DNA of 46,896 bases from the NCBI RefSeq assembly GCF_001921825.1, contig NZ_MSJL01000015.1, positions 1-46,896 on the forward strand. The letters run 5' to 3'. Positions 33,127 through 40,630 of the stretch are shown here, piece by piece; positions within the stretch are counted from its first letter, which is position 1; each line of letters starts with the position of its first letter. Source of the stretch: Streptococcus acidominimus (GTDB taxonomy: Bacteria; Bacillota; Bacilli; Lactobacillales; Streptococcaceae). Made by a program: the position numbers and the translations under genes. The notes beneath the pieces were generated by a model that did not search any database, was not told where the DNA came from, and worked only from the letters and a program-made list of their open reading frames with translations.

Positions 33127-34201
33127 GGCGACAGCACCGGGGAAACTGTATCTGGCAGGGGAATATGCAGTTGTTGAAGCGGGCTATCCAGCGGTTATCC
33201 TAGCGGTGAACCAGTACTTATTTGTGCAGTTACAGCCAGCAGAGAGCGGAGTGATTTACTCTAGCCAGCAGCCTGATCTCGAGGTGGCATGGTCGCGCCA
33301 AGGTCAGCAGATTTGTACCGCTTCTCCTAATCCCTACCAGTTGATCATCAGCAGTATGCAGGTGGTTGAAGACTATCTTAGCGCTTTAGGAGTAACGATT
33401 GATACCCTCTATCGCCTTGATATTCGCTCTGATTTAGATGATGAACAGTCGGGAACCAAGTATGGACTAGGCTCTTCAGGTGCAGTGACGGTTGCGGTTA
33501 TCAAAGCCGTGCTCTCTTACTACCAGCAGGAGTTAGCACCGCTCTTGGTCTACAAGCTAGCCGTGCTCGCCCAGCTACGAATTGCCATGTCAGGCTCATT
33601 TGGAGATCTGGCAGCCTCTAGCTTTGGTGGTGTGATTGCCTATCATTCTGTGGATAGAAATTGGCTCAAGACAGCCCTGGAGAGTTCTTCTATTCTTGAA
33701 ATGGTAGAGCAAGACTGGAAAGGTTTAGCGATTCAAACGCTTGATTTGCCAGATGGACTAGATTTATTGGTTGGTTGGACGGGTTCTGCTGCCTCGACCG
33801 ATCAATTGGTCGCTAGCATGCAAGGCCAACTCAATCAAGAAGAAAAAGAAGCGACTTACCGTCACTTTTTACAGGTTAATCGGACTTGCTTAGAAAAGCT
33901 GATTCGGGCTTGCCAAGCAAATGACAGGCTAGCAGTCAGAGAAGCGATTGTGACCAATCGCAAGCAGCTGCAAGATTTTGCAGCTGGCATGGGTATGGTG
34001 ATTGAGACCCCTCAACTCTCCCGCCTGTGTCGGTTAGCCGAGGCAGAGGGTGCGGTTGCCAAATCTTCAGGTGCTGGTGGTGGTGATTGTGGGATCTGTC
34101 TAGTGGAGTCCCCTGCACAAAAAGAAAGGATTGCGCAGGCATGGGCGGAAAGTGGCATTGTTCCCCTGCCTCTGTCAATCGCGTATACTGATAGAGAATA
34201 G
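33119..34201 (+). CDS. mvaK2: Phosphomevalonate kinase
   Basis: 360 residues. It begins APGKLYLAGEYAVVEAGYPA, has the GHMP loop KYGLGSSGAVTVAVIKA near residue 120 and ends with AKSSGAGGGDCGICLV. It adds the second phosphate to mevalonate. Its GTP/ATP loop and length fit the bacterial enzyme. Confidence 0.95.
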   Translation: MIEATAPGKLYLAGEYAVVEAGYPAVILAVNQYLFVQLQPAESGVIYSSQQPDLEVAWSRQGQQICTASPNPYQLIISSMQVVEDYLSALGVTIDTLYRLDIRSDLDDEQSGTKYGLGSSGAVTVAVIKAVLSYYQQELAPLLVYKLAVLAQLRIAMSGSFGDLAASSFGGVIAYHSVDRNWLKTALESSSILEMVEQDWKGLAIQTLDLPDGLDLLVGWTGSAASTDQLVASMQGQLNQEEKEATYRHFLQVNRTCLEKLIRACQANDRLAVREAIVTNRKQLQDFAAGMGMVIETPQLSRLCRLAEAEGAVAKSSGAGGGDCGICLVESPAQKERIAQAWAESGIVPLPLSIAYTDRE

Positions 34202-34209
34202 GAGAAATC

Positions 34210-35313
34210 ATGTTGGGAAATGAAGTTATCGGCTCGAATCGCAAAGATCAGCATGTAGCCTTGGCCAATCAGCAGTTTACAATGGCATCAGCAAGCGACC
34301 TCGAGCAGACCCGTTTTGTCCATCATTCTCTACCCGAGATAAAGGTGGCAGATGTCAGCTTAAAGACATCAGTAGCAGGTCTGGAGTTTGCTATGCCCTT
34401 TTTTGTCAATGCTATGACGGGAGGTAGTGAAAAGACAGGAGCAATCAACCAATTATTGGGGATTTTGGGGCGTGAGACCAAGATTCCTTTGGCGACAGGT
34501 TCGATCAGTGCGGCTCTGAAAGACCCGAGTGTGGCGCATACCTTTTCGATCATGCGTCAAGAAAATCCAGATGGGATAATCTTTGCCAATCTGGGTGCCC
34601 ACCATGATGTAGAAAATGCCAAAAGAGCTGTTGATGTGCTGGAAGCAGATGCCTTGCAGATCCATTTGAATGCCCCGCAGGAAATCGTTATGCCAGAAGG
34701 GGATCGTGATTTTTCAATGTGGATGAGAAATATCGAAGCCCTTGTCCGTTCACTAGAGGTGCCCGTCATTGTCAAGGAAGTTGGATTTGGAATGAGCCGC
34801 GAAACGGTTGATCAGCTGGCATCTCTTGGTGTGGAGACGGTAGACATTTCTGGCGTAGGTGGGACAGATTTTGCGAGGATCGAAAATGCTCGTCGGACAA
34901 AAGATAGTTATGCCTATCTCTATGGCTGGGGCCAGTCAACGACTATCTCTATGGTAGAAGCTATGAGCCTGCCTGCGAGTAGTCGTCCGCAGATTCTTGC
35001 CTCAGGCGGGGTCAAAACGCCGCTAGACATCGTCAAATTGCTGGCATTGGGGGCAGAAGCAGTTGGCTTATCCAACCGCTTCCTACAATTGGTAAAGGAT
35101 TATTCAGTAGAGCAGGCGATTGAAGAAGTGCAGGTCTTTTGTGAGAGTATCACCGCTATCATGACCTTGTTAGGCGCTCGAGATATAGCCTCCTTGCGCC
35201 AGACGGATCTGGTATTGGCGCCTGCGGTAGAAGCCTGGTGTAAGGCTCGTAGTATCGATTGGACTTCCTATGCCAATCGCTCATCACAGGGCGTGACCTC
35301 GTTCAGTCCTTAA
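34210..35313 (+). CDS. fni: Isopentenyl-diphosphate delta-isomerase, type 2 (FMN)
   Basis: 367 residues with AGGAG 6 nt upstream. NRKDQHVALA, FVNAMTGGSEKTG, PVIVKEVGFGMS, DISGVGGTDFARIE and the C-terminal LASGGVKTPLDIVKLLALGA are hallmarks of the type 2, flavin-dependent isomerase. It interconverts IPP and DMAPP. The operon ends with the terminator at 35328-35350. Confidence 0.95.
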   Translation: MLGNEVIGSNRKDQHVALANQQFTMASASDLEQTRFVHHSLPEIKVADVSLKTSVAGLEFAMPFFVNAMTGGSEKTGAINQLLGILGRETKIPLATGSISAALKDPSVAHTFSIMRQENPDGIIFANLGAHHDVENAKRAVDVLEADALQIHLNAPQEIVMPEGDRDFSMWMRNIEALVRSLEVPVIVKEVGFGMSRETVDQLASLGVETVDISGVGGTDFARIENARRTKDSYAYLYGWGQSTTISMVEAMSLPASSRPQILASGGVKTPLDIVKLLALGAEAVGLSNRFLQLVKDYSVEQAIEEVQVFCESITAIMTLLGARDIASLRQTDLVLAPAVEAWCKARSIDWTSYANRSSQGVTSFSP

Positions 35314-35327
35314 AAAGTTGGAAAATT

Positions 35328-35350
35328 TCAAGCAGGAGGCTTGATTTTTT
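35328..35350 (+). terminator. Terminator of the mevalonate operon
   Basis: TCAAGC-AGGAG-GCTTGA followed by TTTTTT. Its last bases overlap the -35 box of the marR promoter. Confidence 0.75.
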
Positions 35351-35369
35351 CTTTTGTGTGTCTTATAAT
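35341..35369 (+). promoter_or_regulatory. Sigma-A promoter of marR-DUF1304
   Basis: TTGATT (35341-35346), 17 bp, TATAAT (35364-35369). Start expected near 35376, leaving a leader of about 105 nt. Confidence 0.65.
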
Positions 35370-35397
35370 TGACTTATCAATTGTTGATAAGTCAATT
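35367..35397. promoter_or_regulatory. Perfect palindromic operator, probably for the MarR protein
   Basis: AATTGACTTATCAA (35367-35380) and TTGATAAGTCAATT (35384-35397) are perfect 14-bp inverted arms around TTG. It covers the end of the -10 box and the transcription start, the usual place for MarR autorepression. Confidence 0.75.
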
Positions 35398-35480
35398 GTT
35401 GAATGAGAAAGCGAGAAGCGAGCTGATGATAAGTTCAATTTTGGCTTTCTATTGATTATAAAAGAAAGTGTTCAGCCGCA

Positions 35481-35906
35481 ATGAATCATCTGCTTTACCA
35501 ACTCCATATAACCGATCAGACCATTACCCAGTTGTTTGAGAAAGGCTTGGGTATTAGTCTGACGCGCTACCAGCTGTTGCAGTTCTTACTTGAGTTTGCT
35601 CCTTGCAATCAGATTCGGGTGCAGGAAGTCTTGCATATAGATCAGGCTGCCTTGACCCGTCATTTCAAGATTTTAGAAGAAAAAGGCTATGTCACGAGGA
35701 GTCGCAATCCGGAAAATCAGCGGGAGATTGTGGTGAATGTGACCGATTTTGCCAAAGACCAGCTCATCACCTCTCCACCTCGCCATCATGTGGGGGTGAA
35801 AGAGCAAATGGAGAGTATCCTGTCGGCAGAAGAAAGGGCTAGCCTAGACAAGCTACTGGATAAGTTGGTAAAGGGCTTAGAAGCGATTGCGATTGACAAC
35901 GATTAG
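35481..35906 (+). CDS. MarR-family transcriptional regulator
   Basis: 141 residues. The winged helix comprises LTRYQLLQFLLEF, IRVQEVLHIDQAALTRHFKILEEKGYVTR and the wing RNPENQREIVVNVT; dimerisation helices lie at both ends. The ribosome site is weak. It is followed 15 nt later by a DUF1304 gene, a common pairing in Lactobacillales. The large palindrome over its promoter suggests autorepression; the inducer is unknown. Confidence 0.9.
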   Translation: MNHLLYQLHITDQTITQLFEKGLGISLTRYQLLQFLLEFAPCNQIRVQEVLHIDQAALTRHFKILEEKGYVTRSRNPENQREIVVNVTDFAKDQLITSPPRHHVGVKEQMESILSAEERASLDKLLDKLVKGLEAIAIDND

Positions 35907-35921
35907 AAAGAAGGGAAGACC

Positions 35922-36284
35922 ATGTCATTGATGACGACTATTTTAGCGACCATTGTTGCTCTGGAACATCTCTATATTTTTTACCTTGAAACGATTGCGA
36001 CAGTATCGGATAAGACCAGCCAGACCTTTAACATGAAGAAAGAAGACCTATCTCGTCCATCTGTTCAGACCCTCTTCAAAAATCAAGGGATTTACAATGC
36101 CTTACTAGCAGTTTTTCTCCTCTATGGGATTTTCATTTCTCATAATCTGGAAATTGTCACGATTTTCGTCTTGTATGTGATTGGGGCAGCACTTTATGGA
36201 GCTCTTACCTCCAACAAGGCTATCCTCTTGAAACAAGGTAGCCCAGCTATCCTAGCACTGTTGAGCATCCTATTCTTGAAATAA
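35922..36284 (+). CDS. DUF1304 membrane protein
   Basis: 120 residues with AAGGGAAG before the ATG. Four hydrophobic segments at about 5-20, 55-72, 76-94 and 100-119. The N-terminal LEHLYIFYLETI and central NQGIYNALLAVFLLYG are typical of the DUF1304 family. Function unknown; it is presumably the target of the adjacent MarR regulator. Confidence 0.88.
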   Translation: MSLMTTILATIVALEHLYIFYLETIATVSDKTSQTFNMKKEDLSRPSVQTLFKNQGIYNALLAVFLLYGIFISHNLEIVTIFVLYVIGAALYGALTSNKAILLKQGSPAILALLSILFLK

Positions 36285-36309
36285 CAGCAGTTTTTATAGA
36301 GTATTAGAT

Positions 36310-37020
36310 TATCTTTTATAACGGAACCCGAGCTACGAACTGTGAAAAAAGAGCCGTAGCTGTTCTAGTTTTAACTGGTTACAGATATGGCTCTCTTTAG
36401 GGAAGAAGCTGAAAACCTCCACAGGAGCTTTTCGCTCGTCGTATTTCCTATTTTCTACCATTTGTCAAGTATTTCAATGGTTTTCGGGTAAAAAATTTAT
36501 AAAGTTACTTGATGTTATCCTCAATGTTCTCCATTTTTCGCTTTGAGTTTTTCACGGGCTTTGTATCTTGGAATTGAACACGCCCTAAACTCTGTGCGAA
36601 AAAGATAAATCTTCCTAGAGTCTGATGACTCTGCGTCAGATTTCCTATTTTCGCTTTGAGTTTTTTACGGGCTTTGTATCTTGGAATTGAACTTGGGCTA
36701 AAAGCTCGGAAAATAGATAAACATTCCTAGCTCTAAAGGTATAGTATACCTTGAGAGGCGGGAAATAGAAGTTTGCAGAGCAAACTATCGTCTAAAAGTT
36801 CTGCGTCAAAACTCCTATTTTTGCTGTGCTCGCTTCCACAGTCTGGGAATAGACTGTGGAAGGTTGGAGATAAAACGAGCAGTGCTCGTGTCAAACGCTC
36901 TCATATCTTGTGTAATTGAATTCGAGCTACAACTCACTGACAAAAAGATCAATCTCATTGGTTGCAAGACAACCTGCTTCGATTGCCTATTTTGTCTAGG
37001 AGTTGTTTAACGCTCTCATA
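36310..37020 (+). repeat. Large hairpin repeat array between DUF1304 and GH92
   Basis: At least four tandem units. The clearest is a minimal beta-type unit at 36582-36672: GCCC, AAACTC and GCGAAAA pair with TTTTCGC, GAGTTT and GGGC, with AGAGTC-TGAT-GACTCT at the tip. An alpha-type unit (about 36925-37016) closes the array. The hairpin modules GAGCCGTAGCTG.., GAAAACCTCCACAGGAGCTTTTC, CCACAGTCTGGGAATAGACTGTGG (in blocks) and AGTTTGCAGAGCAAACT occur between arms. About 75 bp of unrelated sequence interrupts one unit near 36462-36535. The last unit supplies the GH92 stop codon. Confidence 0.75.
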
Positions 37021-39109
37021 TCTTGATTTCCGGTAACCAAGATAGGTTGAAGTCGAGCTGGGTGGCAGCGAGGAGGTCGGTGTGTGAAAGGCTGGTCACA
37101 GGTTTGCCATCAAGGGTTATGCTCTTGACAAAGTTGAAATGAGGATGGTTGTCATAACTGTTAATCGTGAGCCATTTGTCAGTCGTAGGGAGGTAGATTT
37201 TTAGTTGCGGGAAGTGTGGAACCCCGCAGACATATTCATTTTTTCCTGGGCAGAGTGGATAAAATCCCAAACAGCTAAAAATGTACCAGGCAGACATGCT
37301 TCCATTGTCTTCATCACCGGGATAGGCATCAAAGCCGGGTTGGAAACTTTCCTTGCGAATGCTCTTGATAATGAGACTGGTATATTCTGGGTGGAGACTC
37401 TTTTGGAATAGGTAAGGAATATGGAAACTCGGCTGGTTAGAAATAGCAAGTTGACCAAAGTGCTGCGTTGCCATTTCACTCATTTCGTGAATTTCATAGC
37501 CATAGCCCGTAACCTCAAAGAAAGGCTGGCTGTTACAGAGACGCACGAGGTAGTCGGTGAAGGCGGCTTCTCCACCCATGACCTGCTTTAGACCGTCTAT
37601 ATCATGCAGGATGCCCAGACTAGCTTGGATACTGGAACACTCTGCGTAATCTTCTCCCCAGCTAGAGGGTGAAAAGCCCGGTCGCCAGTTTCCATTTTCA
37701 TCTTTTGCCCTGAAGTAGCCTGTTTCAGGGTCAAAGAGTTGTCGATAGTTCTGGGCTTGCTGCCTGTATTCTTCGGCAATGCTATCCTGCCCGAGTGCCG
37801 CTGCGACAGTCGCGATACAAAAGTCGCTATAAGTATAGTCAAGAGTATGGCTGACGCTCTCATGAAATTGTGGATAAGGCAGATAGCCCAGTTGCTGATA
37901 AATAGCTGCCCCCTGCCGTCCAAAAATCTTGTTCGGATCCGTCTTTTGGGCAGTTTCTAGCATAGCGGAAAAGAGTTGTTCATGCAGTTGAGGGGCGATC
38001 TGCTTGGTACAGGCATCTGCGATCACGCCATCAATCAGGGTGCCCGGCATCATGCCGCGTTCGTCAGGCGCTAGCCATTTTGGCAGGTAACCCGTTTCTC
38101 GGTACATCTGTAGAAAGCCTTCCAAGAAAGCGGCGTATTGCTCTGGTGCGACAAGGGAAAAGAGGGGGAAGGAGGTGCGAAACGTATCCCAAAATCCATT
38201 GTTGGTAAAGAATTTCCCGGGGCGCACTTGATTGGAAGCAAGATCAAGATGAATTTCCTGCCCCTCGGGGTCTAACTCGTAGAAGGTCTGTGGAAAGAGA
38301 AAGGTACGATAGAGGGCATGGTGAAACATGCGGGTATCGTTGCCACCGCTATCGCTAATCTCAAAGCGGTGCAGATAGTGGTTCCATTTCTCCTTGGCTT
38401 GGTTTTTGCAGTCCTCAAAATGAAGGTCTGGCGTATTCCATAAGGCTTGGTCGTGGGAAATATAAGAGGTTCCAAGTTGGACTTCTATATCCGTTGCGGC
38501 AAATGTGACCACGGTGTCTAGATCGAGTTGACGGACAACAGTAATCGGCGAACTAAAGCGTAGATGGATATAGAGCTTAATAGGTCTGCGGGTCGTTTCA
38601 GTGACATCCTGCACGGTTCCCCTTAGGGAATAGGAGTCGATTTGTTCAAAACTACACCCTTTTTCATTATGGAGAAAGAGACTTAGTTCCTGCTGCTTGA
38701 GACTGTTCAATTTTAGGCAGGCGCCGTAGGTTGTGGGGGTCAGTTCTGTCCTAATCTGGTAGCGTTCGGAGTGAATGGCGAGGTGATGGGGGTTAAAGGT
38801 GGCGTCATTCAGCCGATAGCTACTTTGTCGGTGAAAGAGGCTGGACTGTATCATTTCCCCTGTGACAGGGGTTATCAAAAGCCAGGCATAATCTCCGATC
38901 CAAGGGCTTGCTTGGTGGGTCAGCCGTATCCCTTGGAAGAGGGGAATGGTTGGCTGGAAGAACCAAGCTCCCTGATTGTCGGTTGTTTGGGGTACGAAAT
39001 AATTCATACCAAATGGAAGACCAGTGTAGGGGAGGGTATTCCCATTTGAGTAGGCATGACAGTTGTTGGAGCCATAGCGAGTATCGATTTGTTCGAGGAT
39101 AGTTTTCAT
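37016..39109 (-). CDS. GH92 alpha-mannosidase
   Basis: 697 residues with GGAGAG before the ATG and no signal peptide, so cytoplasmic. RYGSNNCHAYSNGNTLPYTG is the start of the GH92 N-domain; NNGFWDTFRTSFPLF, GYLPKWL and YPGDEDNGSMSAWYIFSCLG line the active site of this calcium-dependent family. It corresponds in position and size to the pneumococcal alpha-1,2-mannosidase next to the GH125 and GH38 genes. It trims alpha-1,2-linked mannose from imported N-glycan fragments. Its last codons lie in the neighbouring repeat array. It is divergent from GH125, with a possible catabolite-repression site at its promoter. Confidence 0.92.
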   Translation of the reverse strand: MKTILEQIDTRYGSNNCHAYSNGNTLPYTGLPFGMNYFVPQTTDNQGAWFFQPTIPLFQGIRLTHQASPWIGDYAWLLITPVTGEMIQSSLFHRQSSYRLNDATFNPHHLAIHSERYQIRTELTPTTYGACLKLNSLKQQELSLFLHNEKGCSFEQIDSYSLRGTVQDVTETTRRPIKLYIHLRFSSPITVVRQLDLDTVVTFAATDIEVQLGTSYISHDQALWNTPDLHFEDCKNQAKEKWNHYLHRFEISDSGGNDTRMFHHALYRTFLFPQTFYELDPEGQEIHLDLASNQVRPGKFFTNNGFWDTFRTSFPLFSLVAPEQYAAFLEGFLQMYRETGYLPKWLAPDERGMMPGTLIDGVIADACTKQIAPQLHEQLFSAMLETAQKTDPNKIFGRQGAAIYQQLGYLPYPQFHESVSHTLDYTYSDFCIATVAAALGQDSIAEEYRQQAQNYRQLFDPETGYFRAKDENGNWRPGFSPSSWGEDYAECSSIQASLGILHDIDGLKQVMGGEAAFTDYLVRLCNSQPFFEVTGYGYEIHEMSEMATQHFGQLAISNQPSFHIPYLFQKSLHPEYTSLIIKSIRKESFQPGFDAYPGDEDNGSMSAWYIFSCLGFYPLCPGKNEYVCGVPHFPQLKIYLPTTDKWLTINSYDNHPHFNFVKSITLDGKPVTSLSHTDLLAATQLDFNLSWLPEIKI

Positions 39110-39120
39110 AAGCGCTCTCC

Positions 39121-39147
39121 GTGAAAGTGTTTTCTACCCTCATTATA
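39121..39147 (-). promoter_or_regulatory. GH92 promoter with cre-like site
   Basis: On the minus strand TATAAT (39147-39142) is followed 5 nt later by TAGAAAACACTTTCAC (39136-39121). This resembles the CcpA site TGWAANCGNTNWCA with two or three mismatches and would cover the transcription start. Glycan-degradation genes are commonly under CcpA, so repression by glucose is plausible. Confidence 0.4.
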
Positions 39148-39190
39148 TCATGATTTTTCTCCATAGAACCAAGTGGAAAAGATATTATCG

Positions 39191-39218
39191 AAAGCCCTAT
39201 ACTTTGTGTAGGGTTTTT
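39191..39218 (+). terminator. Terminator-like hairpin before GH125
   Basis: CCCTATAC-TTT-GTGTAGGG (39195-39213) followed by TTTTT. It stands in the divergent region, pointing towards GH125, where no upstream gene needs a terminator; attenuation or a relic are possible. Confidence 0.5.
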
Positions 39219-39258
39219 GGTCTGCTTTATTTTATACTAGAAACTGAGAAATAGTCTA

Positions 39259-39320
39259 ATACTCTTCAAAAACCAAAAGGAACAGAGTGCTAGTTTCGCC
39301 CTTGTTTCTTGGTTTTCATT
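39259..39320. repeat. Short BOX-like repeat
   Basis: ATACTCTTCAAAAACCAAAAGG at the left (in two blocks) and TTTCTTGGTTTTCATT at the right form degenerate inverted ends of the BOX-like family, 22 nt before the GH125 start. Confidence 0.4.
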
Positions 39321-39342
39321 AAGTAAAAATAAAGGAGATAAC

Positions 39343-40629
39343 ATGTATTCAAAAGAACGAGTTAATCAATGGTTACAGGCTATTGCAGAACGAGCAAAAG
39401 ATCATCCTAAATGGGTGCAGGTATTTGAGCGTTGCTACACAGATACACTGGACAATACTGTCAAGATTCTGGATGATGGGACGGCCTTTGTGTTAACAGG
39501 GGACATTCCTGCCATGTGGCTGCGCGACTCGACTGCTCAAGTTAAGCCATATTTGTTCCTAGCGAAAGAAGATGACCGCTTGCGCAGGACCATCTTGGGT
39601 GTATTGAGACGCCAATTGCGCTTCATTTTACACGATCCCTATGCGAATGCCTTTAACATGGCGGACAATTGGCGGGGACATCATGAGACGGATCAGACCG
39701 AGTTGACTGGATGGATTTGGGAGCGGAAATATGAGGTTGACTCCCTTTGTTATCCCTTACAGCTAGCCTATCTGCTGTGGAAAGTAACAGGGGAAAGAAG
39801 CCAGTTTGATGAGGAATTTATCGCAGCGACCAAAGCGATTGTCCACCTCTGGCAGGTGGAACAAGACCACAGTCGTTCCCCCTATTCATTTGTTCGTGAG
39901 GGAGACCGTCAGGAAGATACCTTGGCAAATGACGGGGCAGGTCCTGCATTTGGTCTAACAGGGATGACTTGGTCTGGTTTTCGTCCGAGCGACGACGCCT
40001 GCGAGTACAGCTACCTTGTACCGTCCAATATGTTTGCGACCGTTGTCTTGGGTTACGTCGTGGAAATTGTTGAAGAGCTCGCCTTGCCGGATTGTGACGA
40101 CCTTGTGTCGCAGGCGAGAACCTTACAGGCAGAGATCAGAGAGGGGATTGAAACTTACGGTCGAACCAAGAATCAGAAAGGTGAAACCATCTATGCCTTT
40201 GAAGTAGACGGTTTGGGCAATGCCAGCATCATGGATGATCCAAATGTACCAAGTTTACTTGCAGCTCCCTATCTCGGTTACTGTTCCTTGGATGATGAGG
40301 TCTATCAAGCGACCCGACGTACGATTCTAAGTAGTGAAAACCCTTATTATTATGAGGGCGAATACGCCAAGGGCTTGGGAAGTTCCCATACATTTTACCG
40401 CTATATCTGGCCGATTGCGCTCTGTATTGAAGGACTGACAAGTTCAGATCGGGCAGAAAAAGAACGCATTTTAGATTTATTAGTGGCTTGTGATGGTGGA
40501 ACAGGAGTGATGCATGAGAGTTTCCATGTAGATGATCCGACCAAGTATTCCCGTGAGTGGTTCTCATGGGCAAATATGATGTTTTGTGAATTAGTGCTTG
40601 ATTACTATGGTATGCGAGTGGAGGTGTAG
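39343..40629 (+). CDS. GH125 exo-alpha-1,6-mannosidase
   Basis: 428 residues with AAAGGAG 6 nt upstream and no signal peptide. LTGDIPAMWLRDSTAQVKPYL near residue 51 is the GH125 signature. An Asp in FRPSDDACEYSY (about 216) and the Glu of GVMHESFHVDD (about 391) fit the catalytic acid and base of this inverting family. The pneumococcal homologue removes alpha-1,6-linked mannose. The next gene, GH38, starts 1 nt after the stop. Confidence 0.94.
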   Translation: MYSKERVNQWLQAIAERAKDHPKWVQVFERCYTDTLDNTVKILDDGTAFVLTGDIPAMWLRDSTAQVKPYLFLAKEDDRLRRTILGVLRRQLRFILHDPYANAFNMADNWRGHHETDQTELTGWIWERKYEVDSLCYPLQLAYLLWKVTGERSQFDEEFIAATKAIVHLWQVEQDHSRSPYSFVREGDRQEDTLANDGAGPAFGLTGMTWSGFRPSDDACEYSYLVPSNMFATVVLGYVVEIVEELALPDCDDLVSQARTLQAEIREGIETYGRTKNQKGETIYAFEVDGLGNASIMDDPNVPSLLAAPYLGYCSLDDEVYQATRRTILSSENPYYYEGEYAKGLGSSHTFYRYIWPIALCIEGLTSSDRAEKERILDLLVACDGGTGVMHESFHVDDPTKYSREWFSWANMMFCELVLDYYGMRVEV

Positions 40630-40630
40630 G

